Source: Alphaproteobacteria bacterium (GTDB taxonomy: Bacteria > Pseudomonadota > Alphaproteobacteria > RS24). Taken from it: a DNA stretch of 12,553 nt. Position 1 is the first letter of the stretch. Every line of letters begins with the position of its first letter. The translations under genes were made by a program, and so were the position numbers. Where the stretch lies: contig JAKMCZ010000230.1 in NCBI GenBank assembly GCA_022428185.1, positions 1-12,553 on the forward strand. Direction: 5' to 3'. Under the pieces are notes generated by a model. The model had not been told where the DNA came from, ran no database searches, and saw only the letters and a list, made by a program, of their open reading frames with translations. Shown here piece by piece: positions 1 through 5,961 of this stretch.

Positions 1-5
1 GTCCT

Positions 6-344
6 TTACAGTGCAGCCGTGCCGCTTTCGCCGGTCCGAATTCGGATCGCCTCATCGACATTGACTACGAAAATTTTGCCGTCACCGATTTTATCCGTAT
101 TGGCGACATCGCGAATGGCGGCACAAGCGGCCTCCACTTGCGCGTCATCGACAACACCTTCGAGACGCATTTTAGGCAGAAAATTAATTTCATACTCAGC
201 GCCACGATAAATTTCGGTTTGGCCTTTTTGGCGACCGAAGCCTTTGGCTTCGGTCGCCGTCATGCCTTCAATACCGGCTGCGGTTAACGCTTCGCGAACG
301 GCATCCAGTTTGAAGGGCTTGATTATGGCAAGGATAAGTTTCAT
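6..344 (-). CDS. glnK: PII nitrogen regulatory protein (GlnK/GlnB family)
   Basis: A 112-residue PII signal transducer, the family's usual length and apparently complete. PII trimers sense 2-oxoglutarate, ATP/ADP and, through uridylylation, glutamine, and they gate ammonium transporters and NtrB/GlnE-type enzymes in the cytoplasm. The N-terminus MKLILAIIKPFKLDAV is typical. The T-loop at residues 37-54 contains Tyr46 and Tyr51 (the uridylylation site) in the sequence TEIYRGAEYEINF. The C-terminal signature GDGKIFVVNVDEAIRIRTGE (residues 87-106) supplies nucleotide-binding residues. The gene lies 25 nt after the porin stop and has no promoter of its own that I can see, so it is probably co-transcribed from the sigma-54 promoter at 1064-1079. 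Nitrogen-limited expression is therefore expected, which favours GlnK over GlnB. An amtB gene would be expected immediately past the left edge but is not visible. The start has only a weak AAGG upstream, so translation may be coupled to the porin. Confidence 0.96.
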   Translation of the reverse strand: MKLILAIIKPFKLDAVREALTAAGIEGMTATEAKGFGRQKGQTEIYRGAEYEINFLPKMRLEGVVDDAQVEAACAAIRDVANTDKIGDGKIFVVNVDEAIRIRTGESGTAAL

Positions 345-369
345 GGGAGGAACCTTGTACTAATCAAGC

Positions 370-1026
370 TTAGAAGCTTGAGCCCCAGCTGACGATGGCG
401 CGTGTATCGTCGCCTTCATCACCTGAGACCGTGAAAGTCATGTCGCCCTTTGACAGCGAGATTGATGTATCTTCATCATCAGGATCTGTGTCGAACGACT
501 CGACGCCGTAATGCAGAGACATAGTCCAGTCATCGGCTAAATCGTAACCATAATCGAGTGAGAGATATGTTCCTTCTTGGGCATCCGCTGCATCGTTTTC
601 AGCGGACATCAGCATGTAGTAGCTAATTCCCAGACCGGCAACGCTTGTGCTGACATAGAAATCAGCAAAGTCCAAATCTGACTCTGCCGTACCAGGGTAC
701 ATATAGGAGATGTAACCGACTTCCAGCGGATAGCCAGCAATCTCCGAAGAGTAACTTGCATACAAGTCCTGTTCGTAGTTAGCGTCGGCTCCACCGCCAC
801 CAAGTGAACCTGTCCACGTTCCAACTGCGAAACCATTACCGAAATCGATATCAATTCCGCCTGACAAACTTGCGTCGCCGCCCGCTTGCGTGTTTCCGCG
901 CCAAATATAATCGGTAGTAGCGCCGACATTGCCAGAAATTTCAGCTGCCGATGCAACACCAGTCAAAGCTGTTCCCGAAACCAGTAAGGCAGCCAGTGTT
1001 CGGGTTGTTTTGGTAAATTTAGTCAT
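370..1026 (-). CDS. TorF-family (Gcw_chp) putative outer-membrane porin
   Basis: A 218-residue outer-membrane beta-barrel protein of the TorF/Gcw_chp family. The signal peptide is residues 1-27 (MTKFTK, a hydrophobic stretch, then GVASA|A). The mature part opens with the family hallmark DYIWRGNTQ at 39-47, followed by GGIDIDFGNGFAVGTW at 56-71, and consists of alternating short strands separated by acidic loops. The last residues, IVSWGSSF, end in the terminal Phe expected for BAM recognition. An upstream in-frame start at 1137 was rejected: it would read through the sigma-54 promoter, whereas the ATG at 1026 has AAGGAG at 1033-1038, 6 nt away. The gene is first in an operon with glnK and is probably nitrogen regulated. 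Family members are often found next to PII/ammonium transporter genes, so a role in passage of small nitrogen compounds is plausible, but the substrate is unknown. The very acidic loops could also point to cation selectivity. Confidence 0.88.
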   Translation of the reverse strand: MTKFTKTTRTLAALLVSGTALTGVASAAEISGNVGATTDYIWRGNTQAGGDASLSGGIDIDFGNGFAVGTWTGSLGGGGADANYEQDLYASYSSEIAGYPLEVGYISYMYPGTAESDLDFADFYVSTSVAGLGISYYMLMSAENDAADAQEGTYLSLDYGYDLADDWTMSLHYGVESFDTDPDDEDTSISLSKGDMTFTVSGDEGDDTRAIVSWGSSF

Positions 1027-1032
1027 AATAAA

Positions 1033-1038
1033 CTCCTT
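1033..1038 (-). promoter_or_regulatory. Shine-Dalgarno fixing the porin start
   Basis: The minus strand reads AAGGAG, six bases before the ATG at 1026. It decides the start in favour of 1026 over the longer reading from 1137, and it agrees with the signal peptide beginning there. Confidence 0.85.
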
Positions 1039-1063
1039 TATAGACTTACGCCTACCCACTTTA

Positions 1064-1079
1064 TGCAAGATTCGTGCCA
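1064..1079 (-). promoter_or_regulatory. Sigma-54 (-24/-12) promoter of the porin-glnK operon
   Basis: The minus strand reads TGGCACGAATCTTGCA, matching the RpoN consensus TGGCACG-N4-TTGCW at every conserved base, with GG and GC spaced correctly. The predicted transcription start is near 1053, giving a 5' leader of about 27 nt before the porin ATG. RpoN promoters need an enhancer-binding activator; for a PII-containing operon NtrC is the natural candidate. Only a half-match to a classical NtrC site (GCACCAA, 1122-1128) is visible, but two palindromes lie further upstream at 1154-1206. Confidence 0.9.
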
Positions 1080-1153
1080 ATGCAAAAATGCGGACACAAA
1101 ACCGAAACCCAACGAAAAAAGGCACCAACTGTCCCATTTTGTCGCAGGTAAAC

Positions 1154-1206
1154 GCCTATTAAATAGGCAGAAGTTTAATTTTTAGGATTTTGCCTATTTA
1201 ATAGGC
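1154..1206. repeat. Two inverted copies of a 15-bp palindrome (putative enhancer sites)
   Basis: GCCTATTAAATAGGC (1154-1168) and GCCTATTTAATAGGC (1192-1206) are exact reverse complements of each other. Each is itself a palindrome with 7-bp arms around one base. Their centres (1161 and 1199) fall about 108 and 146 bp upstream of the predicted sigma-54 start, a typical enhancer position. Together they can also pair as a 15-bp stem, extending to about 19 bp with one G-T pair, around a 15-nt loop. That stem begins 2 nt after the stop of the DUF962 gene, so transcript-end processing or termination is an alternative. No U-tract follows the stem on the minus strand, which weakens the terminator reading. 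Confidence 0.75.
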
Positions 1207-1208
1207 TA

Positions 1209-1574
1209 TTATCTGCTTTTCGGCACACCCGCTGCGTCCAGCGCCGCACCCAAACGGCCACTGACAAACAAAAAATACATTTTGAAGTCGCCGAGCAGCG
1301 ACCAAAGCGGATAGGTGAACGTGGCAGGCCTGTTTTTCTCAATGAAAAAATGACCGACCCAGGCGAAGAAATAGCCAACCAGCGGCATCGCCCAGAGATA
1401 CACAGCCTCGCCCGAATAAAGTGAATAGGCCAGAATGGCGAAGACCAGCGTGGTGCCGATATAATGCAAGGCGCGACAGACCGGATGGGCGTGTTCGCGC
1501 AGATAATACGGAAAAAATGACTTAAAATCGGTCGGCGTATCATTCGCCGCTGCGGCTTTAGCTTCGGTTGGCAT
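1209..1574 (-). CDS. DUF962 / Mpo1-like integral membrane protein
   Basis: A 121-residue small membrane protein of the DUF962 family, whose yeast member Mpo1 is an iron-dependent dioxygenase in alpha-oxidation of 2-hydroxy fatty acids. Family landmarks present are FFPYYLREHAHPVCRALHYIGT (20-41, with His28, His30 and His37) and GHFFIEKNRPATF (74-86, with His75), followed by YPLWSLLGDFKMYF (88-101). Hydrophobic segments lie at about 42-53 and 57-73, and a third near 97-105. The conserved histidines are candidate metal ligands; the catalytic role in bacteria is inferred from the family, not seen. The ATG at 1574 is preceded by AGAGG with 8-nt spacing. A longer reading back to 1799 would overlap the divergent hydratase gene and was rejected. 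It diverges from an enoyl-CoA hydratase, which fits a lipid-related role. Upstream lies a perfect dyad at 1601-1627. Confidence 0.8.
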   Translation of the reverse strand: MPTEAKAAAANDTPTDFKSFFPYYLREHAHPVCRALHYIGTTLVFAILAYSLYSGEAVYLWAMPLVGYFFAWVGHFFIEKNRPATFTYPLWSLLGDFKMYFLFVSGRLGAALDAAGVPKSR

Positions 1575-1600
1575 GCGAGCACCCTCTCTTTCTTGGTCAA

Positions 1601-1627
1601 TGCTAAGCAAAGCCGCGCCGCTTAGCA
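1601..1627. repeat. 8-bp perfect dyad upstream of the DUF962 gene
   Basis: TGCTAAGC (1601-1608) and GCTTAGCA (1620-1627) are perfect inverted repeats separated by 11 bp. The dyad lies 27-53 bp upstream of the DUF962 ATG in the divergent spacer. It may be an operator or a 5' leader stem-loop; no regulator is encoded nearby. Confidence 0.5.
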
Positions 1628-1665
1628 ATAGACGAGCAGGACACGGGAAAGCGTGATATGCGCGA

Positions 1666-1694
1666 TTGACAGCGTGTCGGTCAAACTGTTCAAT
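1666..1694 (+). promoter_or_regulatory. Sigma-70-type promoter of the enoyl-CoA hydratase gene
   Basis: A perfect -35 box TTGACA (1666-1671) is separated by 17 bp from TTCAAT (1689-1694, four of six -10 matches). The predicted start is near 1701, about 27 nt before the ATG. The -35 is one arm of TTGAC-N9-GTCAA (1666-1684), so a repressor or activator site may overlap it. Confidence 0.55.
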
Positions 1695-1727
1695 ACCGCC
1701 CATATTGACCAGCTCTGGGAGAAACAA

Positions 1728-2498
1728 ATGAGTGACGCACAAGAAGTAATGATTGATATCGAAGACGGCGTGATGACCATCACCATGAACCGTCCGCAAG
1801 CCAAAAATGCCATGAACAAATCCATGTCAGAAGGCATTTCAGCAGCCATTGATCAATTTGAAGCCGATAGCGATATTCGTGTCGCAGTGCTGACCGGCAA
1901 TGGTGGCACTTTCTGTTCGGGTATGGATTTGAAGGGCTTTCTTGCCGGTGAAACGCCGGTTGTGCCGGGACGTGGCTTTGGCGGTCTCAGCCAATATGTG
2001 CCCGCCAAGCCGCTGATTGCGGCAACCGAAGGCTATGCGCTGGCCGGTGGCTTTGAGCTGGTTTTGTCATGCGATATGGTGGTCGCCTCGCGCGCCACAA
2101 AATTTGGCCTGCCGGAGGTGAAGCGCTCATTGGTTGCCGGTGCCGGTGGTGTGTTCCGCCTGCCGCAGCAAATCCCCGAACGCATTGCAATGGAAATGGT
2201 GATGACGGGCGACCATTATAGCGCCGAGCGCATGTATGAATGTGGGCTGGTTAACGCGCTAACCGATGAAGGCAAAGCGCTGGACGGGGCTAAAGAACTG
2301 GCCGCACGCATCGCCGTTAACGGCCCCCTGGCAACAGCCGCGTCGAAGAAAATCATGAAGGAATATAAAACCTGGCCGCATGATGAGATTTGGCAGCGCC
2401 AACAAGAAATTATGAATCCGGTGTTTTCTTCTGCCGATGCCATTGAGGGAGCAACGGCCTTTGCCGAAAAACGCGCGCCCGAGTGGAAAGGCAAATAA
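1728..2498 (+). CDS. Enoyl-CoA hydratase / crotonase-family protein
   Basis: A 256-residue soluble crotonase-fold enzyme, normal length for the family. These trimer/hexamer enzymes hydrate trans-2-enoyl-CoA or carry out related acyl-CoA chemistry. Features in order: strand-turn VMTITMNRPQAKNAM (15-29); oxyanion-hole segment CSGMDLKG (63-70); ALAGGFELVLSCDMV (104-118) with candidate catalytic Glu110; FGLPEVKRSLVAGAGG (126-141) with candidate catalytic Glu130; and a helical C-terminal trimerisation region. Both glutamates that act in hydratases are kept, so hydratase activity is feasible; the acyl-CoA substrate cannot be told. The start at 1728 has GGGAG 6 nt upstream; an earlier in-frame start at 1653 lies inside the promoter region and was not used. 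The gene stands alone, divergent from the DUF962 gene and followed by a strong terminator. Confidence 0.93.
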   Translation: MSDAQEVMIDIEDGVMTITMNRPQAKNAMNKSMSEGISAAIDQFEADSDIRVAVLTGNGGTFCSGMDLKGFLAGETPVVPGRGFGGLSQYVPAKPLIAATEGYALAGGFELVLSCDMVVASRATKFGLPEVKRSLVAGAGGVFRLPQQIPERIAMEMVMTGDHYSAERMYECGLVNALTDEGKALDGAKELAARIAVNGPLATAASKKIMKEYKTWPHDEIWQRQQEIMNPVFSSADAIEGATAFAEKRAPEWKGK

Positions 2499-2520
2499 TT
2501 TTACCCAACACCAAATGTTA

Positions 2521-2550
2521 AGGGGCGCTTTTTTGAGCGCCCCTTTTTTT
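2521..2550 (+). terminator. Rho-independent terminator after the enoyl-CoA hydratase gene
   Basis: An 8-bp stem (AGGGGCGC with GCGCCCCT) closes an 8-nt loop and runs into seven T residues (2544-2550). It starts 22 nt after the hydratase stop. On the opposite strand no T-run follows, so it should act mainly on rightward transcription, although it also lies at the end of the leftward fecR-type gene. Confidence 0.92.
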
Positions 2551-2604
2551 GCTTTCTCGCCAACCGCTTCAGCCGGCAGTTTTAGCTATATTCGGGGCGA
2601 GAGC

Positions 2605-5600
2605 TTATTTGGAAATCGACGTGACTTCGGCGGCAAAACTGCCGCTAATGCTCACCTCATTAGTGCTTGATGTGGTTCTGCTAATGGCAAATGTGCCGCC
2701 CGCTTGCACATTTCGATGATCGCCATAAAGCGCGCCATCTACCGTATCATCAAGCAAATTATCGCCCTTAAACTGGCCCGTGGCGTTATCAAGATTGAGA
2801 AATACCGTCGGGATATCGTCAAGTTGATAATTCTGCGAGCGGAAATCGGTCAGTCGGAAATTATTGCCCGAGCTGGTCGGATTGGCAAAATCGACATTCA
2901 TCGCCACCGTGCCATAGCCGGTTTCGTTCAGTGATGAGGTAACCACCGTACCGACCGCATGGCCTTCGAAACTGGCGCGCATGCCGGCAAGGCGCTTCAA
3001 AGAATCCGAGCTCAGCGGTTGCCCAATCGCCCAATGGCCTTGATGGCGATAGGTGATATTATTGACCGCTTGATTGGTGAAACTGTCATTTTGCCAAATA
3101 CCGGTCGCAATGTTGTCGCAAGCACAAAAATCGACACTCGGGTTCACGGTCGCCGCCTCAGCCGCCATATTGCTCAGATTATTGGCGGTGAAATTAATCG
3201 TCTGCGATTGCGGCTCATTGTTGAAATTAGTGTTGCGCGTATAACCGGTCAGCACCTGAACCGCGACCTGAAAACTGAAATTATCAAGCGCCAGCAGGTT
3301 ATTCACATTGCCGCTTGGTTGCATCGTGTCAGCTCTGAATTTATTGGTAAATGTCCGGCGGCTATTATCATCGTAATAGCTGGCGACGCTATCTTTGATA
3401 TCAGCATCGAAACTGATAAAGACACGATTATCCGATTCGCGCGCAATAAAGCTGCGCCCGCCGCTATGCGACGTGTTATAGGCCTGCCAAATATAAGTTG
3501 ACGGGGCAAAGGCCGAGGTGCCGGGGTCGCCAAATTGCGTGTCGCCCATAGCGATGCGTTGACCCGACAGGTTCAGTTTCCAAAGATCAAAATCTTCCTC
3601 TTTTGACTCGATCTCATCTTCAATCTGCCCGCGCACCAATTCTTCTTCATAAATCGGCTCGGCAATGGGCGGTGCGATATAGACCGGCTTGACCTCACTC
3701 GGTTTGTCCGATGCGAAGCTGCCATTGTCAGATGGGCCGGCAGCGCCCGCTTCACTGGTTTTACCGTCATCATTTCCACTGACCGGTATCAGTAAACCGT
3801 CTTCAATCACACCGGCTTTGCGCACCGCTTCGCTGATTGATGAAATGCCGGTGGATTTTAGAATATCGCTATCCTCTTTGATGAATTCATCACCCAAGCC
3901 GCCGATGAAGGCGGCGCGCCCATAATCGTCAAAATCATCGGCATTGCCGACCTCTTCTTTAGGCAGGGTCGGCACAAACAAGTCGGCCGCATCGCTTTTA
4001 CGATCTTCCAAACCACTGACCAGACCGACGCGCGCCAAACCGTCATCGCCGGTTATAAGACCCAGTGCTTGTTCGGGTTCAAGACCTCGGGAAATCCAGC
4101 CGGTAATCACCTCGTCGGTCAGGCTGGTTTGACCATCGGGCAAATCAAACGCGACTTTCGCTTCATCGGAAACCTTATAGTCAATCAATTGACCCGAACC
4201 GGTGTCACCGATAATGATTTCCGGCAGCAAGACACCCGCCGTTTCGTCTTTCAGCGACGCCTTGAGCGCATCGCGCGTGGATAAGGCACCGCCAATGGAT
4301 ACCAAATCGTCGAGCTTTCTGGCTTTCAAATCGCTCGGCAAGGTTACGCTATTGGCCGAGGCCAGACGTTCAATCGAATTAATCGCATCATCGCGCACAA
4401 TATCGGCAGACACGACACGCGTCACTTCAGCCGAGTAAATGGCGCGCGCAATATCGCTGCCAACGACACGCGTGGTGCTTTTCGTATCCAAAGCCCCAAC
4501 CGATAGCAAAAGCCGGTCGGCGGCGCGGTCTTTGATAATCGATTCGCTGGGCGATTTCCGCTCGAGACGCGAGGAGCGGACAACCATGAGAGGGTCCAAA
4601 CGATCGGTGATTTTCAAAGCCCCATCGCTGCCGATTTCCAATTGTCCCAACTCGAACAATCGGGCGATTGTTTCGTCATTTTCGAGCGCCGACCGGCTGG
4701 ACGCGATATTGGTTTTGAACGCGCCCTCATCGCTCAAAAGTGTCGGCTCAACATAGTTAAACTCTTCCAGCGTCACCTGGCTGACGATTTTTTCGTCAAT
4801 CGATTGAGCGTCTTGCTCAATCGCAAAGGCGGTGGCCGGAATCTCGGTGGAGGGAACCAAAAGCCCGTCCTCGCTAACGGTCAAATAACCGGCTTCGAAC
4901 ATTTCGCGCGCCGTCGGGTCGACTTCGAGCATTTTTTCGGTCGGGACAATCTCGCCTTGCTCGGTTACCACCAAGGCACCCTCATTAATCATCTCAGCCG
5001 CTTGCGGGTCAATCACGGTCAGCTCGTTACTGGCTTTGATATTACCCTCAGCGTCAATCTCGATAAGCCCGGCTTCCACAGGATTGTCGATAAGGACATC
5101 GCCGGTCACCTCTTGCCCATCATCGGCTTTATCTGCCGCCTGTTCGGTTTGAACTTCGACTTGTGCGTCGCTGGTTTCTGCCTCAGTCGTTTGCGCCTCG
5201 GTTTGTGTTTCGGTTGTCGCCGCATCATCAACCGTCGTTTGTGAAGCGGCCTCATCAGAAGCCGCGCCCGTGTCATCGCTCGATTGGTCGGTCGCGGCTT
5301 GGTTTTCTTTGGCCTCTTCATCGAGCTCCGATTTCACTTCCTCGATGGACACAAAACGGGTTGATACCGCGCCATCTGCCGCGCGCTCAATCTGGGTGCC
5401 GATGCGATCGGTCTCAAACAGACCTTCCGGTGTTTGCACCGATAGGCGGCCATGAACCAATTCAGCCAGCAATTTGCCGTCGGATTGAATCGCGATTTTG
5501 GCGATGCCGCCGCGAATACCGACCGTCGCTTCACCGGCATTGAATTTTACCTGATCAGCACGCTTCGACAGCACACCGCCGATAAACCGCATCGATCCTT

Positions 5601-5961
5601 TTTCGACGCGTGCGCCTAAATTACCGGTCAATTGCGCTCTATCGAAAACAAACTCATCGACAATGATGCGCGATGACGGGCCGATATTCATGCTCGACCC
5701 GTCGATAAACAACACTTGGGTTCGACCGCGCTTGCCGGTTTCAATCAGCACATCTTGGTCAACATTCTCGCCGACCGTAATGGTTTTCAAAGCCTCTTTC
5801 GTGTCACCCATTGCCGCTTGGGGAATAACCGCCGCCGTTACGCCGACATTGACACGTGCAGTTGCCGGAGCAGCCAAAGGCGCTTGCAGCAAAGCCAACA
5901 TGGCGGTTGCGGTGACAATATTTTTCAGACCACCCGTGTTAACTGAAAATAATCCACTCAT
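2605..5961 (-). CDS. Large FecR-domain protein with TbpB-like C-terminal barrel (putative Slam/T11SS cargo)
   Basis: A 1118-residue exported protein. A signal peptide occupies about residues 1-36 (hydrophobic 14-34, APATA|R) and has no lipobox cysteine. A FecR domain follows at about 37-180, including ETGKRGRTQVLFIDGSS, VDEFVFD and ATVGIRGG. A Glu/Thr/Gln/Ala-rich acidic linker spans 206-290. Residues 296-465 hold 30-residue repeats of the form (E/N)xGxLxVxxxGxIxP...DPxAxEMF. A mixed region follows to about 790, with one more repeat-like unit near 713-726. Residues 793-1118 are strand-rich and end with GALYGDHRNVQAGGTFAI (1076-1093), which resembles the closing strands of TbpB/haemophore barrels. 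The only cysteines seen are C946 and C948. The start ATG overlaps the Slam-like gene's TGA (ATGA) and has GAGGAG 6 nt upstream, so translation is coupled to it. FecR domains are known in sigma-regulation and in exported multidomain proteins; with no transmembrane helix or sigma factor here, a secreted cargo fits better. The ligand is unknown. Confidence 0.8.
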   Translation of the reverse strand: MSGLFSVNTGGLKNIVTATAMLALLQAPLAAPATARVNVGVTAAVIPQAAMGDTKEALKTITVGENVDQDVLIETGKRGRTQVLFIDGSSMNIGPSSRIIVDEFVFDRAQLTGNLGARVEKGSMRFIGGVLSKRADQVKFNAGEATVGIRGGIAKIAIQSDGKLLAELVHGRLSVQTPEGLFETDRIGTQIERAADGAVSTRFVSIEEVKSELDEEAKENQAATDQSSDDTGAASDEAASQTTVDDAATTETQTEAQTTEAETSDAQVEVQTEQAADKADDGQEVTGDVLIDNPVEAGLIEIDAEGNIKASNELTVIDPQAAEMINEGALVVTEQGEIVPTEKMLEVDPTAREMFEAGYLTVSEDGLLVPSTEIPATAFAIEQDAQSIDEKIVSQVTLEEFNYVEPTLLSDEGAFKTNIASSRSALENDETIARLFELGQLEIGSDGALKITDRLDPLMVVRSSRLERKSPSESIIKDRAADRLLLSVGALDTKSTTRVVGSDIARAIYSAEVTRVVSADIVRDDAINSIERLASANSVTLPSDLKARKLDDLVSIGGALSTRDALKASLKDETAGVLLPEIIIGDTGSGQLIDYKVSDEAKVAFDLPDGQTSLTDEVITGWISRGLEPEQALGLITGDDGLARVGLVSGLEDRKSDAADLFVPTLPKEEVGNADDFDDYGRAAFIGGLGDEFIKEDSDILKSTGISSISEAVRKAGVIEDGLLIPVSGNDDGKTSEAGAAGPSDNGSFASDKPSEVKPVYIAPPIAEPIYEEELVRGQIEDEIESKEEDFDLWKLNLSGQRIAMGDTQFGDPGTSAFAPSTYIWQAYNTSHSGGRSFIARESDNRVFISFDADIKDSVASYYDDNSRRTFTNKFRADTMQPSGNVNNLLALDNFSFQVAVQVLTGYTRNTNFNNEPQSQTINFTANNLSNMAAEAATVNPSVDFCACDNIATGIWQNDSFTNQAVNNITYRHQGHWAIGQPLSSDSLKRLAGMRASFEGHAVGTVVTSSLNETGYGTVAMNVDFANPTSSGNNFRLTDFRSQNYQLDDIPTVFLNLDNATGQFKGDNLLDDTVDGALYGDHRNVQAGGTFAISRTTSSTNEVSISGSFAAEVTSISK

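Noticed and set aside
1122..1128. GCACCAA as an NtrC site
   Set aside because: Only one half of the dyad is present; the partner half does not match.
370..1137. A longer porin reading beginning at 1137
   Set aside because: The added 37 residues cover the sigma-54 promoter and are not signal-peptide-like, while ATG 1026 has a strong ribosome site and starts a normal signal peptide.
1154..1206. The inverted palindromes as a standard rho-independent terminator
   Set aside because: The stem is AT-rich and no U-run follows on either strand; the regulatory reading is preferred, though transcript-end structure is not excluded.
2555..2602. Inverted repeat TCTCGCC / GGCGAGA after the large FecR gene as its terminator
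   Set aside because: Seven pairs around a 34-nt loop without a following T-run on the minus strand is too weak to call.
2959..3501. Long open frame on the plus strand opposite the TbpB-like region
   Set aside because: Antisense to a confident coding sequence, with no ribosome site or recognisable domain; it is a codon-bias shadow.
4642..5244. 200-codon open frame on the plus strand opposite the repeat and linker regions
   Set aside because: It mirrors the repetitive minus-strand gene, is rich in Arg/Leu/His as expected for an antisense frame, and matches nothing.
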